A stretch of 24,877 bases of DNA. It comes from Chara braunii (lineage: Eukaryota; Streptophyta; Charophyceae; Charales; Characeae). The translations under genes were made by a program, and so were the position numbers. Positions within the stretch are counted from its first letter, which is position 1; each line of letters starts with the position of its first letter. The notes beneath the pieces are model-generated. The model worked only from the letters and a program-made list of their open reading frames with translations, was not told the origin of the DNA and ran no database searches. Positions 1 to 8,541 of this stretch are shown here, piece by piece. The DNA lies in NCBI GenBank assembly GCA_003427395.1, contig BFEA01000058.1:1922177-1947053 (forward strand), in the 5' to 3' direction.

Positions 1-252
1 GGAGGAAGAGGAGGAGGAGGAGGAGAAAGGAGGAGGAACTCCAAACTTCGGCTGACACGTGGCACGTGTCACTTCGACTGATAAAGGAAACTAACGAGGA
101 GGAGGAGGAGGAGGAGAAAGGAGGAGGAGAGAAGAAGACGAAGGGAGGAGGAGGAGGAGGAGGAGGAGAAGGATCTGCCAGTTTCTTGATACGTCGACGA
201 AAAAAAAAGAAAAAGAAAAGGATGGCGAAGGAGGAGGAGGAGGGAGGAGGAG

Positions 253-304
<52 letters not shown>
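1..304. repeat. Purine-rich (GGA)n/(GA)n microsatellite block
   Basis: Nearly all A/G on the + strand: GGA-rich runs at about 1-38, 97-175 and 229-256, then a pure (GA)n run at about 256-304. Long open frames on both strands here give only low-complexity Glu/Gly/Arg or Ser/Leu/Pro protein and are not credible genes. An ordinary-composition segment at about 39-93 interrupts the tract. Homopurine tracts of this kind can form triplex DNA; nothing here shows that they do. Confidence 0.9.
54..70. other. Near-perfect palindrome with two CACGTG cores
   Basis: GACACGTGGCACGTGTC is palindromic except at its centre and holds two CACGTG hexamers (56-61 and 63-68). CACGTG is the plant G-box core bound by bZIP and bHLH factors. 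No gene start is visible nearby, so a regulatory role is only a possibility. A partial copy (GACACATGGCAC) lies at 307-318, and related palindromes occur near 5908, 6129 and 8985. Confidence 0.5.
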
Positions 305-306
<2 letters not shown>

Positions 307-390
307 GACACATGGCACTTTGCGCAACGGTACCGTATCGACGACGACGGGCAGCGGCGGCGGCTGTGACGACGGGCACCTCGGTGATGG

Positions 391-535
391 CGGGCAGCGA
401 CGGGCGTCGACGGCGGAGCACGACTTCGACGAAGGCGGGCAGCGACGGGCGTCGACGGGGCGGGCAGCGACGGAAGCTGACGGGGCGGGCAGCAACGGGC
501 GTTGACGGGGCGGGCAGCAACGGGCGTCGACGGCG
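391..535. repeat. 25-bp GC-rich minisatellite
   Basis: Units beginning CGGGCAGC(G/A)ACGG start at 391, 436, 461, 486 and 511. The last four are exactly 25 bp apart; the first interval is 45 bp because of about 20 extra bases. The repeats are rich in CG dinucleotides. Open frames through it (Gly/Arg/Ala-rich) follow from the repeat and are not annotated as genes. Confidence 0.85.
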
Positions 536-1043
536 GGAGTACTACGTCGGCGCGGCTGCACTTCGACCACACTACACTGGGCAGCGGCGGGAGCAACTCG
601 ATGCTTCGAATTCGAAGCTGGCGCGCGCCGAAAAATTTTGCGCGGGGGGGCGGGGAGGCTCCCAAGGCCCAGAAATGTCGAAACAGGCCTCCCCCCCCCC
701 CGCGCGAAAATGCGCTGGGCCCGCCCGGTTCGATGGCATCAAACCAGGGGACCCAACCGGCGGGGCCGCCCGGGACCCCTGCCGGACGGAGGCTGGGCCG
801 CCGGACGGCACGGAATTTAACACAGACGATTATACCTTGTGTCTATGTTATTTCTTAGTTTTGGGGCGACCGTTGGAGTCACCGAACCCAGCCCAGCTAC
901 CACCACCCAGTGAAGATGGCACCCGGCTTAGGAAGTACTGCCTACTGCAGATACCACCCAGCCCACGTAGTACCTACCACCTATTGTACACAGGATTGAG
1001 TACACATAGTGGCCAGCATACGTAGTAGCAGCCACTGCACATA
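536..1043. other. GC-rich spacer, no gene recognised
   Basis: GC-rich to about 830 (a poly-C run near 690-700), then more balanced. The overlapping open frames have no recognisable domain. The segment around 820-930 changes composition sharply and could be the edge of an old insertion, but no terminal repeat or target duplication is visible. Confidence 0.4.
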
Positions 1044-1290
1044 GTACCAGCCAGGGCACATAGCAGCCTACTTCTACAGCATCCAAGTTCTTGATAGGAA
1101 GTACCAGCCAGGGCACATAGCAGCCTCCCCCTGCGTAGCATCTTAGCTCCATATAGCAAACAATTATGTACCAGCGACAGCATCTTAGCTCTAGATCGCA
1201 TGTACCAGCCAGGGCACAGCCTCCCCCTGCATAGCATCTTAGCTTTATATAGCAAACAATTCGATGTACCAGCCAGTTCTACACCAAGTT
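1044..1290. repeat. Degenerate tandem repeat (GTACCAGCCAGGGCACA units)
   Basis: Units beginning GTACCAGC occur at 1044, 1101, 1168, 1202 and 1266. Two of them (from about 1101 and 1202) share a longer block containing AGCCTCCCCCTGC, a GCATCTTAGCT motif and ATATAGCAAACAATT. Unit lengths vary from 34 to 67 bp, so this is an eroded array rather than a clean satellite. Confidence 0.7.
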
Positions 1291-1875
1291 CAAACCATTC
1301 ACAGCTGTGTCAGGCCATCCATTCCCAAAACCATGGTTTAGTGTACCATACTTCAGGCTCAGTGCCTTGGAAATTGCATAGCACAGGTGNAAAATACGCG
1401 GTCTGTGGGGCTGCTAGGNCCCCCCCACCCGCCTGTGCATTCTCCTCTTGGGGATTATCCTGCATTGTTCCTGGGTGCTGCTAGCAAGCTTCCCGACTTG
1501 CAGGACAACCCGAGGAAAGACCAAATGGCAGGAGTGGGTTGAGCCGAAGCAACCCCCCCTTGTATAGGCGGGCTCGAGTCACAAGGATAGGCTGAGTTTG
1601 TTTTCTGTCTGATCTCCCCTGTTGCTTGTTCCAGAAAACACATGCTTGCCAGTGATAAGCAACCGGACTGATGGCCCCCAGAATAGAAGGGGCTGTGTTG
1701 TTTTTGGGAAAAATAAAAAATAAAAATTGTGTTGCCCCCGCTCCAGAAATTGCAAGGCACTGTTTCTGGAAACTGAACAGCCTCGCTCTTGGAAACTGTA
1801 CCACACTTGCCTTAAGGGGAAAATTTATCGGCCCAAAGAAAATTCAAGTTGATTCTGGGCGAGCAACAGGGCCTG
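1291..1875. other. Unassigned sequence with two N bases
   Basis: Ambiguous bases sit at 1390 and 1419, the second beside a C run, so local sequence quality is doubtful. Minus-strand open frames of about 100 codons across 1455-1806 show no known motif. The segment ends where the minus-strand pol relic begins. Nothing further can be supported. Confidence 0.35.
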
Positions 1876-2690
1876 GCCGGCACACGGTTCATCTGCTTCG
1901 CTTGGCCATTGGGTGAAGTGGTCCACTATGACGAAAACATGTCCTTTGCCATTCTTGCTGGTCATGAGGGTGTCCATAAAGTCCATGGAAATACTCTGTT
2001 TGGGACCAGCGGGAATTGGCAAAGGCTTGATTAACCCAAGTCTGTACGGAACACTTTCGATCACCAAGCATAGAGGGCCACCAAAATCGTTGAATTAGAT
2101 TAGCGTCAGTCTTCTTATAAGCAAAGTGCCCGGTCCCATCATGACACTCATCTAAAATAAGCTACCCAAAGACTCTCTAGACGGCACACACAACCTTTTA
2201 TTTCATGCCTTCTCAAGAAAGAGCAACCCTTCTACCACCACAAACTTGTTAGAGGTTGCTTCGTCCTTGCCCTTGAGCTTGCGGATGATGTTCATCATCA
2301 CAGGATCTTCCTTGTAGGCTTCCACCATGGAGCGAATCGACTCGTTGGATAAACCAAACTCGATGATTAGCGCACCCAGACAAGAGTGCGTCCATAACCT
2401 TGTTGTACTACTCCCCCTTCAATTACTCAAGCTTGAAATCATATTGATCTATGAGCTCCAATCCATCACTTGTGTTTGTTTGAAAGGGTAGGCTGCGTCC
2501 TAGTCTACTTGAGGGCTGATGATCAGATCTCATATAGAAGAATGTGCCCAAAAGATAGTGTCTTCAGTTGATAAGCCTTTGTAGAGGGCGTAGAGCTCGC
2601 GCTCATAGGTGCCAACTTTTGAGATGGCATCTTCTTGCTCATATCCTCGATCGGCCTCAACTTCTTCACTCATGGTCAATGCACCCAAAA
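1876..2690 (-). pseudogene. pol (fragment): Ty3/gypsy pol relic: RNase H to integrase, minus strand
   Basis: Read on the minus strand from 2690 downward, this matches the pol region of the retrotransposon at 11798-20489, in several frames with stops. The order is: RNase H (about 2670-2600, a counterpart of the LRPIEYMSKK segment, then TYERELYALYK), a stretch of about 340 bp that the larger element lacks (about 2608-2268), an integrase zinc-binding segment (VVVEGLLFLEKA, about 2250-2200, and a CHD.TG.H-like stretch near 2145), and the start of the integrase core (GLIKPLPIPAGP, then MDFMDTLMTSKNGKGHVFVI, about 2040-1925). The core then skips to a short segment resembling the region around the catalytic Glu (about 1905-1880), so most of it is deleted. 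Frameshifts and stops exclude function. This is a relic of a related chromovirus copy. Confidence 0.85.
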
Positions 2691-2869
2691 AATTCGCTGA
2701 ATTAGATCGCGAAGCTTGTCAGCGAAACGTTAGCAAATTCATGTTTTTGTGTTTTTAAAGTGTTCATTCATGTGATGGACAACTCCCAAAAGCTTATGTT
2801 GAAGCCATAATTTAGTGATTTTTCGAGTTAGAACTTTATGTATGTTTGAGATTTTGGGATATTCTAGCG

Positions 2870-4400
2870 CACTTTGGGATTTTGGGATTTTATCTTATTT
2901 CGAGGCTATATCTGCACGTGTGTTCGAGATTTTGTTACCAAGATCGGACTTTGGGATTTCAGGATTTTACTTAGCCCTATTTCAAAGTTATATCCGCTGG
3001 TGCGTTGGGGATTTCGTTATCGGCATCACATTTTGGGATTTCAGGATTTTACTCATTTCTAATTCGAAGTTATATTCGCACATGCATTCGAGATTTTGGG
3101 ATTTTACGTAGTCGTATTTCAAAGTTATATTTGCACGTGTGTTTGAAATTTCGTTACTGAAACTGCACTTTGGGATTTCAGGATTTTACTTAGCCCTATT
3201 TCAAAGTTATATCCGCTGGTGCATTGGGGATTTCGTTATCGGCATCGCATTTTGGGATTTCAGGATTTTACTCATTCGTAATTCGAAGTTGTATTCGCAC
3301 ATGCGTTCGAGATTTCGGGATTTTACGTAGTCGTATTTCAAAGTTATATTTGCACGTATGTTTGAAATTTCGATACTGAAACTGCACTTCGGGATTTCGG
3401 GATGTTACTTGGCCGTATTTCAAAGTTGTATTCGCACGCGCGTTCCAGATTTCGTTACCAAAATCCCACTTTGGAACTTTGGGATTTTACTTAGTCATGT
3501 TTCAAAGTTATATTGGCACATGCGTTTGGGATTTTGTTAAACCACACTTCGAGATTAGGATTGTACGTAGTCGTATTTCAAAGTTATATCCGCATGTGCA
3601 TAGACACAAAACCCCGCTTTAGGATTTCATGATTTTACTTGGCCCTATTTCAAAATTATATACACACTGTGTTCGGGGTTTCATTACCGAAATCGCACTT
3701 CGAAATTTAAGGATTTTACTTGTTCTAATTTGAAGTTATATCTACACGTGCGTTCGGGATTCCGTTACAAAAATTGCACTTCGGAAATTTGGGATTTTAC
3801 TTTGTCATATTTCGAAGTTGTTTCCACATGCCTTTGGGTTTTTGTTATCGAAATGCCACTTTGGGATTTTGGGATTTTACTTGGTCCTATTTGGAAGTTT
3901 TATCTGCACCTGCGCTCGGGATTTTGTGACCGAAATCACACGTCGGAATTCGGGGTTTTACTCTGTCCTATTTCGAATGTATATCCACACGTTTGTTTAG
4001 GATTTCGTTATCAGGATTTTACTTGGTCCGATTTCGAAGTTATATCCACATGTGCGTTCAGGATTTCGTTACTAAAATTGCACTTCGGAATTTCAGGATT
4101 TTTTTTAGTCATACTTTAAAGCTATATTCGCACATGCGTTCGGGATTTCGTTAACAAAATTGCACTTTGAAATTTTGGGATTTTCCTATTTTAAAGTTAT
4201 ATTTGCACGTACTCTTAGGATTTTGCTACCGAAATCTCACTTCAGGATTCAAGATTTTACTTGGTCATACTTCCAAGTTATATCCGCATGTGCGTTCAAG
4301 ATTTCGTTACCGAAATTGCACTTCGAGAGTTGGGGATTTTTATTTGCTTTACTTTGAAGCTACATTCGCACGTGCGTTCAGAAGTTCATTATCGAAATGA
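2870..4400 (+). repeat. Satellite array A, about 82-bp monomer
   Basis: The marker GGATTTTAC recurs (with variants) near 2963, 3045, 3100, 3182, 3264, 3319, 3401, 3483, 3559, 3631, 3712, 3793, 3873, 3955, 4015, 4097, 4179, 4253 and 4335. Most intervals are 80-82 bp; shorter ones (55, 60, 72-76) mark truncated monomers. Each monomer has four landmarks: a TTTCGAAGTTATATC block, a GCACGTGCGTTCG-like block, a TTTCGTTACCGAAA core and a GCACTTCGGGATTT block. Predicted proteins here are Phe/Ile/Gly-rich repeats of the monomer and not genes. The same family appears reversed at 10735-11797 and 20490-20725. Confidence 0.92.
2963..3400 (+). repeat. 219-bp higher-order repeat inside array A
   Basis: Monomer spacings 82, 82 and 55 repeat twice in the same order: markers at 2963, 3045 and 3100, then 3182, 3264 and 3319, then 3401. 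The two 219-bp blocks are nearly identical by eye, much closer than neighbouring monomers are to each other. This shows a recent local duplication of a three-monomer block. Confidence 0.85.
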
Positions 4401-4536
4401 ATTTGATTGCAATTATGGACGAACTTGGATCCATCTAACTGTAGTCCCATCCAAAACTCGATCGAAAAAGGTCTACTATGAGAAAGAGATTCATGGTCAC
4501 TGGTCAAACAGCTTCCCTAAAAGATTTACTTTTTNT

Positions 4537-4569
<33 letters not shown>

Positions 4570-4589
4570 AAAAGAAGAAAAAGGCACCA
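4401..4589. other. Array edge and N/poly-C/poly-A junction
   Basis: After the last satellite monomer there is ordinary sequence, then an N at 4535, a run of 21 C (4539-4559) and directly 14 A (4560-4573). An ambiguous base beside back-to-back homopolymers is typical of a sequencing or assembly weak point. The sequence beyond may not be truly contiguous with array A. Confidence 0.6.
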
Positions 4590-5086
4590 GAATTAGGGGA
4601 AGATTCAACCAGTTAGGATTGGCTAAGCTGGGGACAGGGGATGTGAAGGGGAAAGCGGGATGTGCCTATGTGTTGCCTAATACAAGGACCTCAATCGTTT
4701 TTGTCCAATTTGCCTTACCTTTTACGAGCCCACAATCAACATTTGCAAGAAAGTGTGCCGAGCTTTTAATTTGTTGTTGTTTGGAATTCCGCAAAGTTGT
4801 CCTTCCAATTTGTCCTCAGTTGAGAGTGCTTAGTGAGCTTCGACCCAACTTCGATCTGCATGGGCTAGGTGGGCCTACTGTAGGAGATCAACCCCTCTGT
4901 TACGTCGCTCAGAGGCTGTTTTTCGGAGTATCACACGCTTACCTCAAAGGGAGTGCCCTGTGGTTGGGTCGACTTTCGCTAGAGGCCCAAGCGGGTGGGC
5001 AAACACTTCGCCGGAGGGAGGTTGATGGGTTAAGGTTCATTACTCTAGTCAAGGGAGAGTGCTTGTCATCTCTACTACATACTTAG
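4590..5086 (+). other. Unexplained open reading frame of about 165 codons
   Basis: One + frame stays open from the homopolymer run to the TAG ending at about 5086. This is long for sequence of balanced composition. The downstream part includes CYVAQRLFFGVSHAYLKG and later GGQTLRRREVDGLRF. I recognise no family, signal peptide or membrane segment. No start codon is supported: the only long-frame start lies upstream, across the N and homopolymers. Base texture differs from the flanking satellite. Possibilities are an exon, an organelle-derived insertion, or chance. I infer no function. Confidence 0.25.
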
Positions 5087-5380
5087 GAGCCACTTTGACT
5101 TTTTGTTCTTCTTTTCATCTTATCATCTTCCTTAATACCTTCTAATTTTTTCCACACTTGCCTCTAATAAAATGTCTTACTGCCTTCCGACTCATCTATT
5201 TTGAATCTTAACTTCTTAGCTGGGAGTTAGGATGGGTAGGTAGGAAGTCCTTAGAGTTAGGAGTCAGAGCGGACAGGTTGGGTCGCTATACGACTAAGGG
5301 CTAGGGATATAGTAGTTATGATTGTGTTCTGACCCTTCTTGGATTTTTCTTAGCTATGCAGTAACCCTGTTCAGAAGTAG
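5087..5380. other. Spacer, no feature recognised
   Basis: AT-rich to about 5210, then a run of G/T/A-rich short motifs (GGGTAGGTAGGAAG and AGTTAGGAGT, about 5230-5270). No coding signal, RNA gene or long repeat could be supported. Confidence 0.35.
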
Positions 5381-5431
5381 CCTGGGGCCCAGAACTCAGC
5401 CCCAGGCCACGCAGACCTGAGAAGGTCTGCG
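5381..5431. repeat. Two adjacent inverted repeats
   Basis: CCTGGGGC (5381-5388) pairs with GCCCCAGG (5399-5406). Immediately after, CGCAGACCT (5410-5418) pairs with AGGTCTGCG (5423-5431) across a GAGA loop. Both arms are perfect by eye. They could form neighbouring hairpins in DNA or RNA. No transcript or gene is identified around them. Confidence 0.6.
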
Positions 5432-5907
5432 CTGGGCTGTGTGACCAAGACACGCCCAGGCATGAGTCTGTCGTGTGTGGCATGACCGAACGCTGCACGC
5501 AGGAAATTCAAGAGTCAAAGTCAACTGTAGAGTCAAAGGTACCGCACCCAGGCCCTGGGTTGGATACACTCACTTGTTGTGCGCAGGCACCCAGACAACA
5601 TCCAGGCCGGAGGGATTCGGTTTCAGGTCGATCTGAGCCCTCATTCGCATTGAGATCTGTACGGCCGAGGAATACAGCATCCGAGGTCCAGACCCCGCGT
5701 CAACACTACATAAGAGTTGACTTCCTGGCTTTGACATTCATTCATTCTGTCTTGCGTTGACGCTGACTCTACGCGTTGACGACGCGACGCCGGCTTGACG
5801 CTGCGACGCTGGTGGACGCTGGCATAGTGCTGGCATTGGTGAGACTGTGGCGACGCGCTGCTGGCTGGTATGGTGACTGGCTGGCTACTGTCTATGAGGC
5901 ATGTTGA
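5432..5907. other. Spacer with TTGACGCTG-type short repeats
   Basis: Around 5755-5830 short motifs of the form GTTGACGCTG, GACGACGCGACG and GACGCTGG recur irregularly. A segment near 5700-5715 (CTACATAAGAG) is weakly TATA-like. A similar texture appears in reverse complement near 9430-9560, suggesting old dispersed copies of one element. No gene is recognised. Confidence 0.35.
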
Positions 5908-5952
5908 CGTGGCAGCTGCCACGCGTTGCTGCTGACGTGGCTGCTGCCACGT
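5908..5952. repeat. Palindrome pair with CGTGGC arms
   Basis: CGTGGCAGCTGCCACG (5908-5923) is a perfect 16-bp palindrome. Twelve bases further, ACGTGGC (5935-5941) pairs with GCCACGT (5946-5952) around a TGCT loop. Both use the same GTGGC/GCCAC arms, so one may derive from the other. They could bind dimeric ACGT-core factors, which is inference only. Confidence 0.6.
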
Positions 5953-5989
5953 GTCATGTAGCCGGGTCTTTGTGACTGGCTTTGCTGTT

Positions 5990-6058
5990 CGTCACTTCGG
6001 CACTTCACGAAGAGATCAGGACTGTTCATCGTCACTTCAGGAGGAGATCAGGACTGTG
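5990..6058. repeat. Imperfect 40-bp direct repeat
   Basis: CGTCACTTC begins at 5990 and 6030, and each is followed by GAGATCAGGACTGT. The second copy lacks about 11 internal bases. It is a small local duplication with no coding sense. Confidence 0.65.
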
Positions 6059-6128
6059 TGGAGGTTGTGGATACGTACCTGTGATCTTCATGTTGACATT
6101 GCTCCATCGCTGATTGGTGACTGATTAG

Positions 6129-6142
6129 GTGCCACGTGGCAC
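6129..6142. other. Perfect 14-bp palindrome GTGCCACGTGGCAC
   Basis: A perfect palindrome containing the G-box core CACGTG. A one-mismatch copy (GTGCCACGTAGCAC) lies at 8985-8998, and a related near-palindrome at 54-70. No gene start is supported within several hundred bases, so it may be part of a dispersed repeat rather than a promoter. Confidence 0.55.
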
Positions 6143-6517
6143 ATTGTAGAAGGACTTCGGCTATGTGTTCAGATTACTGGTTCTGCGAGGTGGTGATTTT
6201 TTAGGGAAAGGAGTGGGCCTTGTATCTTCCTCTCCTTTGTCTCATCTCCCTCCTCCCTTTTCGTCTGTGTATGGTTATCTCACCTCCTTATTTCTGGACA
6301 CTATTCGATTATTGGAAATAATCAGCGACTTCAGATTCTGGACTTGACAAATGTATTCATGATCTGGGTTCATTGCAGCTAGTTCTTTTTCATCAGTATT
6401 TGGATGGTAGAGCCACAACCGTTACATGCGCCTCCCCGCAGCCTCCCTGTGGGGCTATGATATGCCACTGGAGAAATTGACTTTTATCCTAGGTTGCCAG
6501 CTGTTCGATCCGAAGAA
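6143..6517. other. Spacer, no feature recognised
   Basis: Pyrimidine-rich around 6220-6270 and otherwise unremarkable. The short open frames (about 60 codons) carry no motif. Confidence 0.3.
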
Positions 6518-6575
6518 GTCTCCCCCGGACATCTCCGGGAGACAGTCAGGGGGGGAGTCGTCCGGGATCCCGGAC
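6518..6575. repeat. Nested inverted repeats with 16-bp palindrome
   Basis: GTCTCCC near 6518 pairs with GGGAGAC ending near 6543. GTCCGGGATCCCGGAC (6560-6575) is a perfect 16-bp palindrome. Both are built on CCGG/TCC motifs. They flank a G-run at about 6549-6556. Confidence 0.55.
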
Positions 6576-6754
6576 AACAGTTTTTTGGCCAAAAAAAGGA
6601 AAAAGGAAAAAAAATCAGGAGGGCGTCTGCGCACCACTAGGGGATCCCCCCGAAAAAAAATTCAAGCCATTCTGATCAAACACAAAAAAACATGGTAAAA
6701 AGCAGGGGACCCGGGGGAGGGGTGGGGCTTAATGGAGGGCCCACTGCTACAAAC

Positions 6755-6985
6755 GAGGGGAGAAGAGGAGGACAAGGAGGAGGAAGAAGAAGAAGAGGAG
6801 GAATATGAGGAGGGGGCATAGACGATGGAGGAGGAGGAAGAGGAGGAAGAGGAGGAGGAAGAAGAGGAGGAGGAGGAGGAAGAGGAAGAAGAAGAAGAAG
6901 AGGAAGAGGAAGAGAAGGAAGAGGAAGAGGAGGACGACGAGGCAGTGGAGGAGTAGTAGGGGGAGGTCGGGGAGGAGGAGGATAA
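6755..6985. repeat. (GGA)n/(GAA)n purine tract
   Basis: Almost pure A/G on the + strand, a mixture of GGA and GAA triplets. Arg/Lys-rich, Ser-rich and Pro/Leu-rich open frames through it are products of the triplet repeat and are not genes. Resembles the tract at 1-304. Confidence 0.9.
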
Positions 6986-7074
6986 CTTTGATGATATCTT
7001 TTTTTTCTTGTTGATAAATTTGTAATGAACCCAGTCTGGGAGACTGTTACATGCTGCGCCTGCAACAGGCTGCA

Positions 7075-7330
7075 CGTGCCATTTCCAGGCCCGTGATGTT
7101 TTCAGGCCAAAAGCCTGAAAACATGGGCCTACAGGCCCTGTGTCGTTTCAGCCTGAAAGCCTGAAAACAAGGGCTTACAGGCCCTGTGTCGCTTCAGGCT
7201 AAAGCAGGGCCTTTCCGGCCCTGAGTGTTTTCTGCCTGAAACTGAGGGCCATTTCCGGGCCCTCATGAGTTTGGCCTGCCCCGAAACTCAGGCACCAAAC
7301 CAGGGTTTTAGCTCAGGCCATTTTTGGCCT
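7075..7330. repeat. CAGGC/GCCTG palindromic repeat cluster with 12-bp hairpin
   Basis: Dense alternation of AGGCC, GCCTGAAA and TTTCAGGC motifs. ATGTTTTCAGGC (7096-7107) and GCCTGAAAACAT (7113-7124) are perfect 12-bp arms around CAAAA. A block of about 46 bp containing GGGCCTACAGGCCCTGTGTC and then a TTTCAGCCTGAAAGCCTG segment starts near 7125 and is largely repeated from about 7170. No coding potential is seen. The cluster could be the palindromic part of a degraded mobile element. Confidence 0.65.
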
Positions 7331-7414
7331 ATTTTCAAGACAACCTTCCTTTGAGCTTCAACCCCAGGGTCTGACACGTTTTGGCATCACCAAGAGCAGC
7401 CTCCTGGACGAGCC

Positions 7415-7430
7415 AGCACTATAAAGGACT
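7415..7430 (+). promoter_or_regulatory. Candidate TATA box (CACTATAAAGGA)
   Basis: TATAAA at 7420-7425 in a GC-richer context looks like a plant core promoter, with initiation expected about 30 bases downstream, near 7450. No supported gene follows; the next features are microsatellites and a tandem duplication. It could be the promoter of an old LTR or chance. Confidence 0.25.
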
Positions 7431-7576
7431 GGCCCGCCCTGCAGGCTGCAGGTAGTTCCTAGGTACTTTCCATGCACTTCACGTGCAGTGCAGGAGGCAG
7501 GAGGTAGTCTTCAGGATTCGGCAGCACCACTCTGGAGGAGCGCTGCAGGAGTAGTAGTAGCATTAGCAGTAGTCTC

Positions 7577-7625
7577 CAGCGCTGGGCGCTAGTATCGTTA
7601 GCTGTAGTCTTCAGCGCTGGGCGCC
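7577..7625. repeat. Short direct repeat (CAGCGCTGGGCGC)
   Basis: TAGTCTCCAGCGCTGGGCGCT and TAGTCTTCAGCGCTGGGCGCC-like segments lie about 34 bp apart. Each contains AGCGC and GCGCT arms around TGG. Small local duplication of unknown meaning. Confidence 0.5.
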
Positions 7626-7845
7626 ATAACTAGAGTAGTACTATAGGGAGAGAGATTGGGCGGAGGCCAGAGGGACTTACCTGCAGCGCCATCGCTCCAG
7701 CTTCGCCTTCAAGGTACCTGCAGTACAGTGCCGCCTTCACAGGTTAGTACCTGGCATATGAGAGAGAGAGAGTTCTTCTTCTTCCTCTTCTCAGTCCACC
7801 ATCTCCCTCTCACCCTCCCGATGTCTGACTTCAGTGCATCAGAAG

Positions 7846-7848
<3 letters not shown>

Positions 7849-7933
<85 letters not shown>
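7849..7933. repeat. (GT)n followed by (GA)n microsatellite
   Basis: About 27 GT dinucleotides (7849-7902) pass directly into about 15 GA (7903-7933). The compound microsatellite lies at the start of the tandem duplication described next. Confidence 0.95.
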
Positions 7934-7938
<5 letters not shown>

Positions 7939-8223
7939 TGACATTCCGGACTTGACATTGGGCTTCAGACATTTTGACGAGGGTTTGTTTGGGACTTGTA
8001 ACAAGACTTGGTGTTGACGACTTTCCCATCTCTCCCCTCCTCTTCTCCGTCTGATCCTCTCCTCTTCGTCTGTGCATGAAAGGGACCTGGCGCCTCTTCC
8101 TGTGTATAGCACCAGTCTCCCTTCACACCGTGTGGTGAGAATGATGTATGTTGGGTCTGCGTTGTAACATTGATTGGGTTAGTCATTAGCATTCTAGTAT
8201 TCTGCTGCGCAATCTTGTACTAC

Positions 8224-8273
<50 letters not shown>

Positions 8274-8541
8274 TGACATTCCAGACTCGACATTGGGCTT
8301 CAGACATTTTGACGAGGGTTTGTTTGGGACTTGTAACAAGACTTGGTGTTGACGACTTTCCCAATCCTCTCCTCTTCGTCTGTGCATGAAAGGGACCTGG
8401 CGCCTCTTCCTGTGTATAGCGCCAGTCTCCCTTTACACCGTGTGGTGAGAATGATGTATGTTGGGTCTGCGTTGTAACATTGATTGGGTTAGTCATTAGC
8501 ATTCTAGTATTCTGCTGCGCAATCTTGTACTACGTGAGAGA
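7903..8541. repeat. Tandem duplication of about 320 bp with (GA)n joints
   Basis: Copy 1 is (GA)n plus unique sequence to about 8224. Copy 2 is (GA)n (8225-8268) plus the same unique sequence to about 8541, ending in a short GAGAGAG. The unique parts begin CTTGGTGACATTCC and end TACTACGTGA. They differ by few substitutions and by a loss of about 24 pyrimidine-rich bases from copy 2 (present near 8030-8055 in copy 1). Misalignment at the GA runs is the likely mechanism. No gene lies inside. Confidence 0.92.

Noticed and set aside
66-665. Long open frames on both strands over 1-665 (Glu/Gly-rich, Ser/Leu-rich, Pro-rich)
   Set aside because: They are translations of GGA, GA and 25-bp repeats; no domain and no non-repetitive content.
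2815-4400. Phe/Ile/Gly-rich open frames in array A
   Set aside because: Each is the satellite monomer translated; frames break wherever a monomer is truncated.
6662-7075. Ser-rich and Pro/Leu-rich minus-strand frames
   Set aside because: Produced by the GGA/GAA tract read on the complementary strand.
7656-8502. Frames containing Val-Cys, Thr-His and Ser-Leu runs
   Set aside because: Encoded by the GT and GA dinucleotide repeats.
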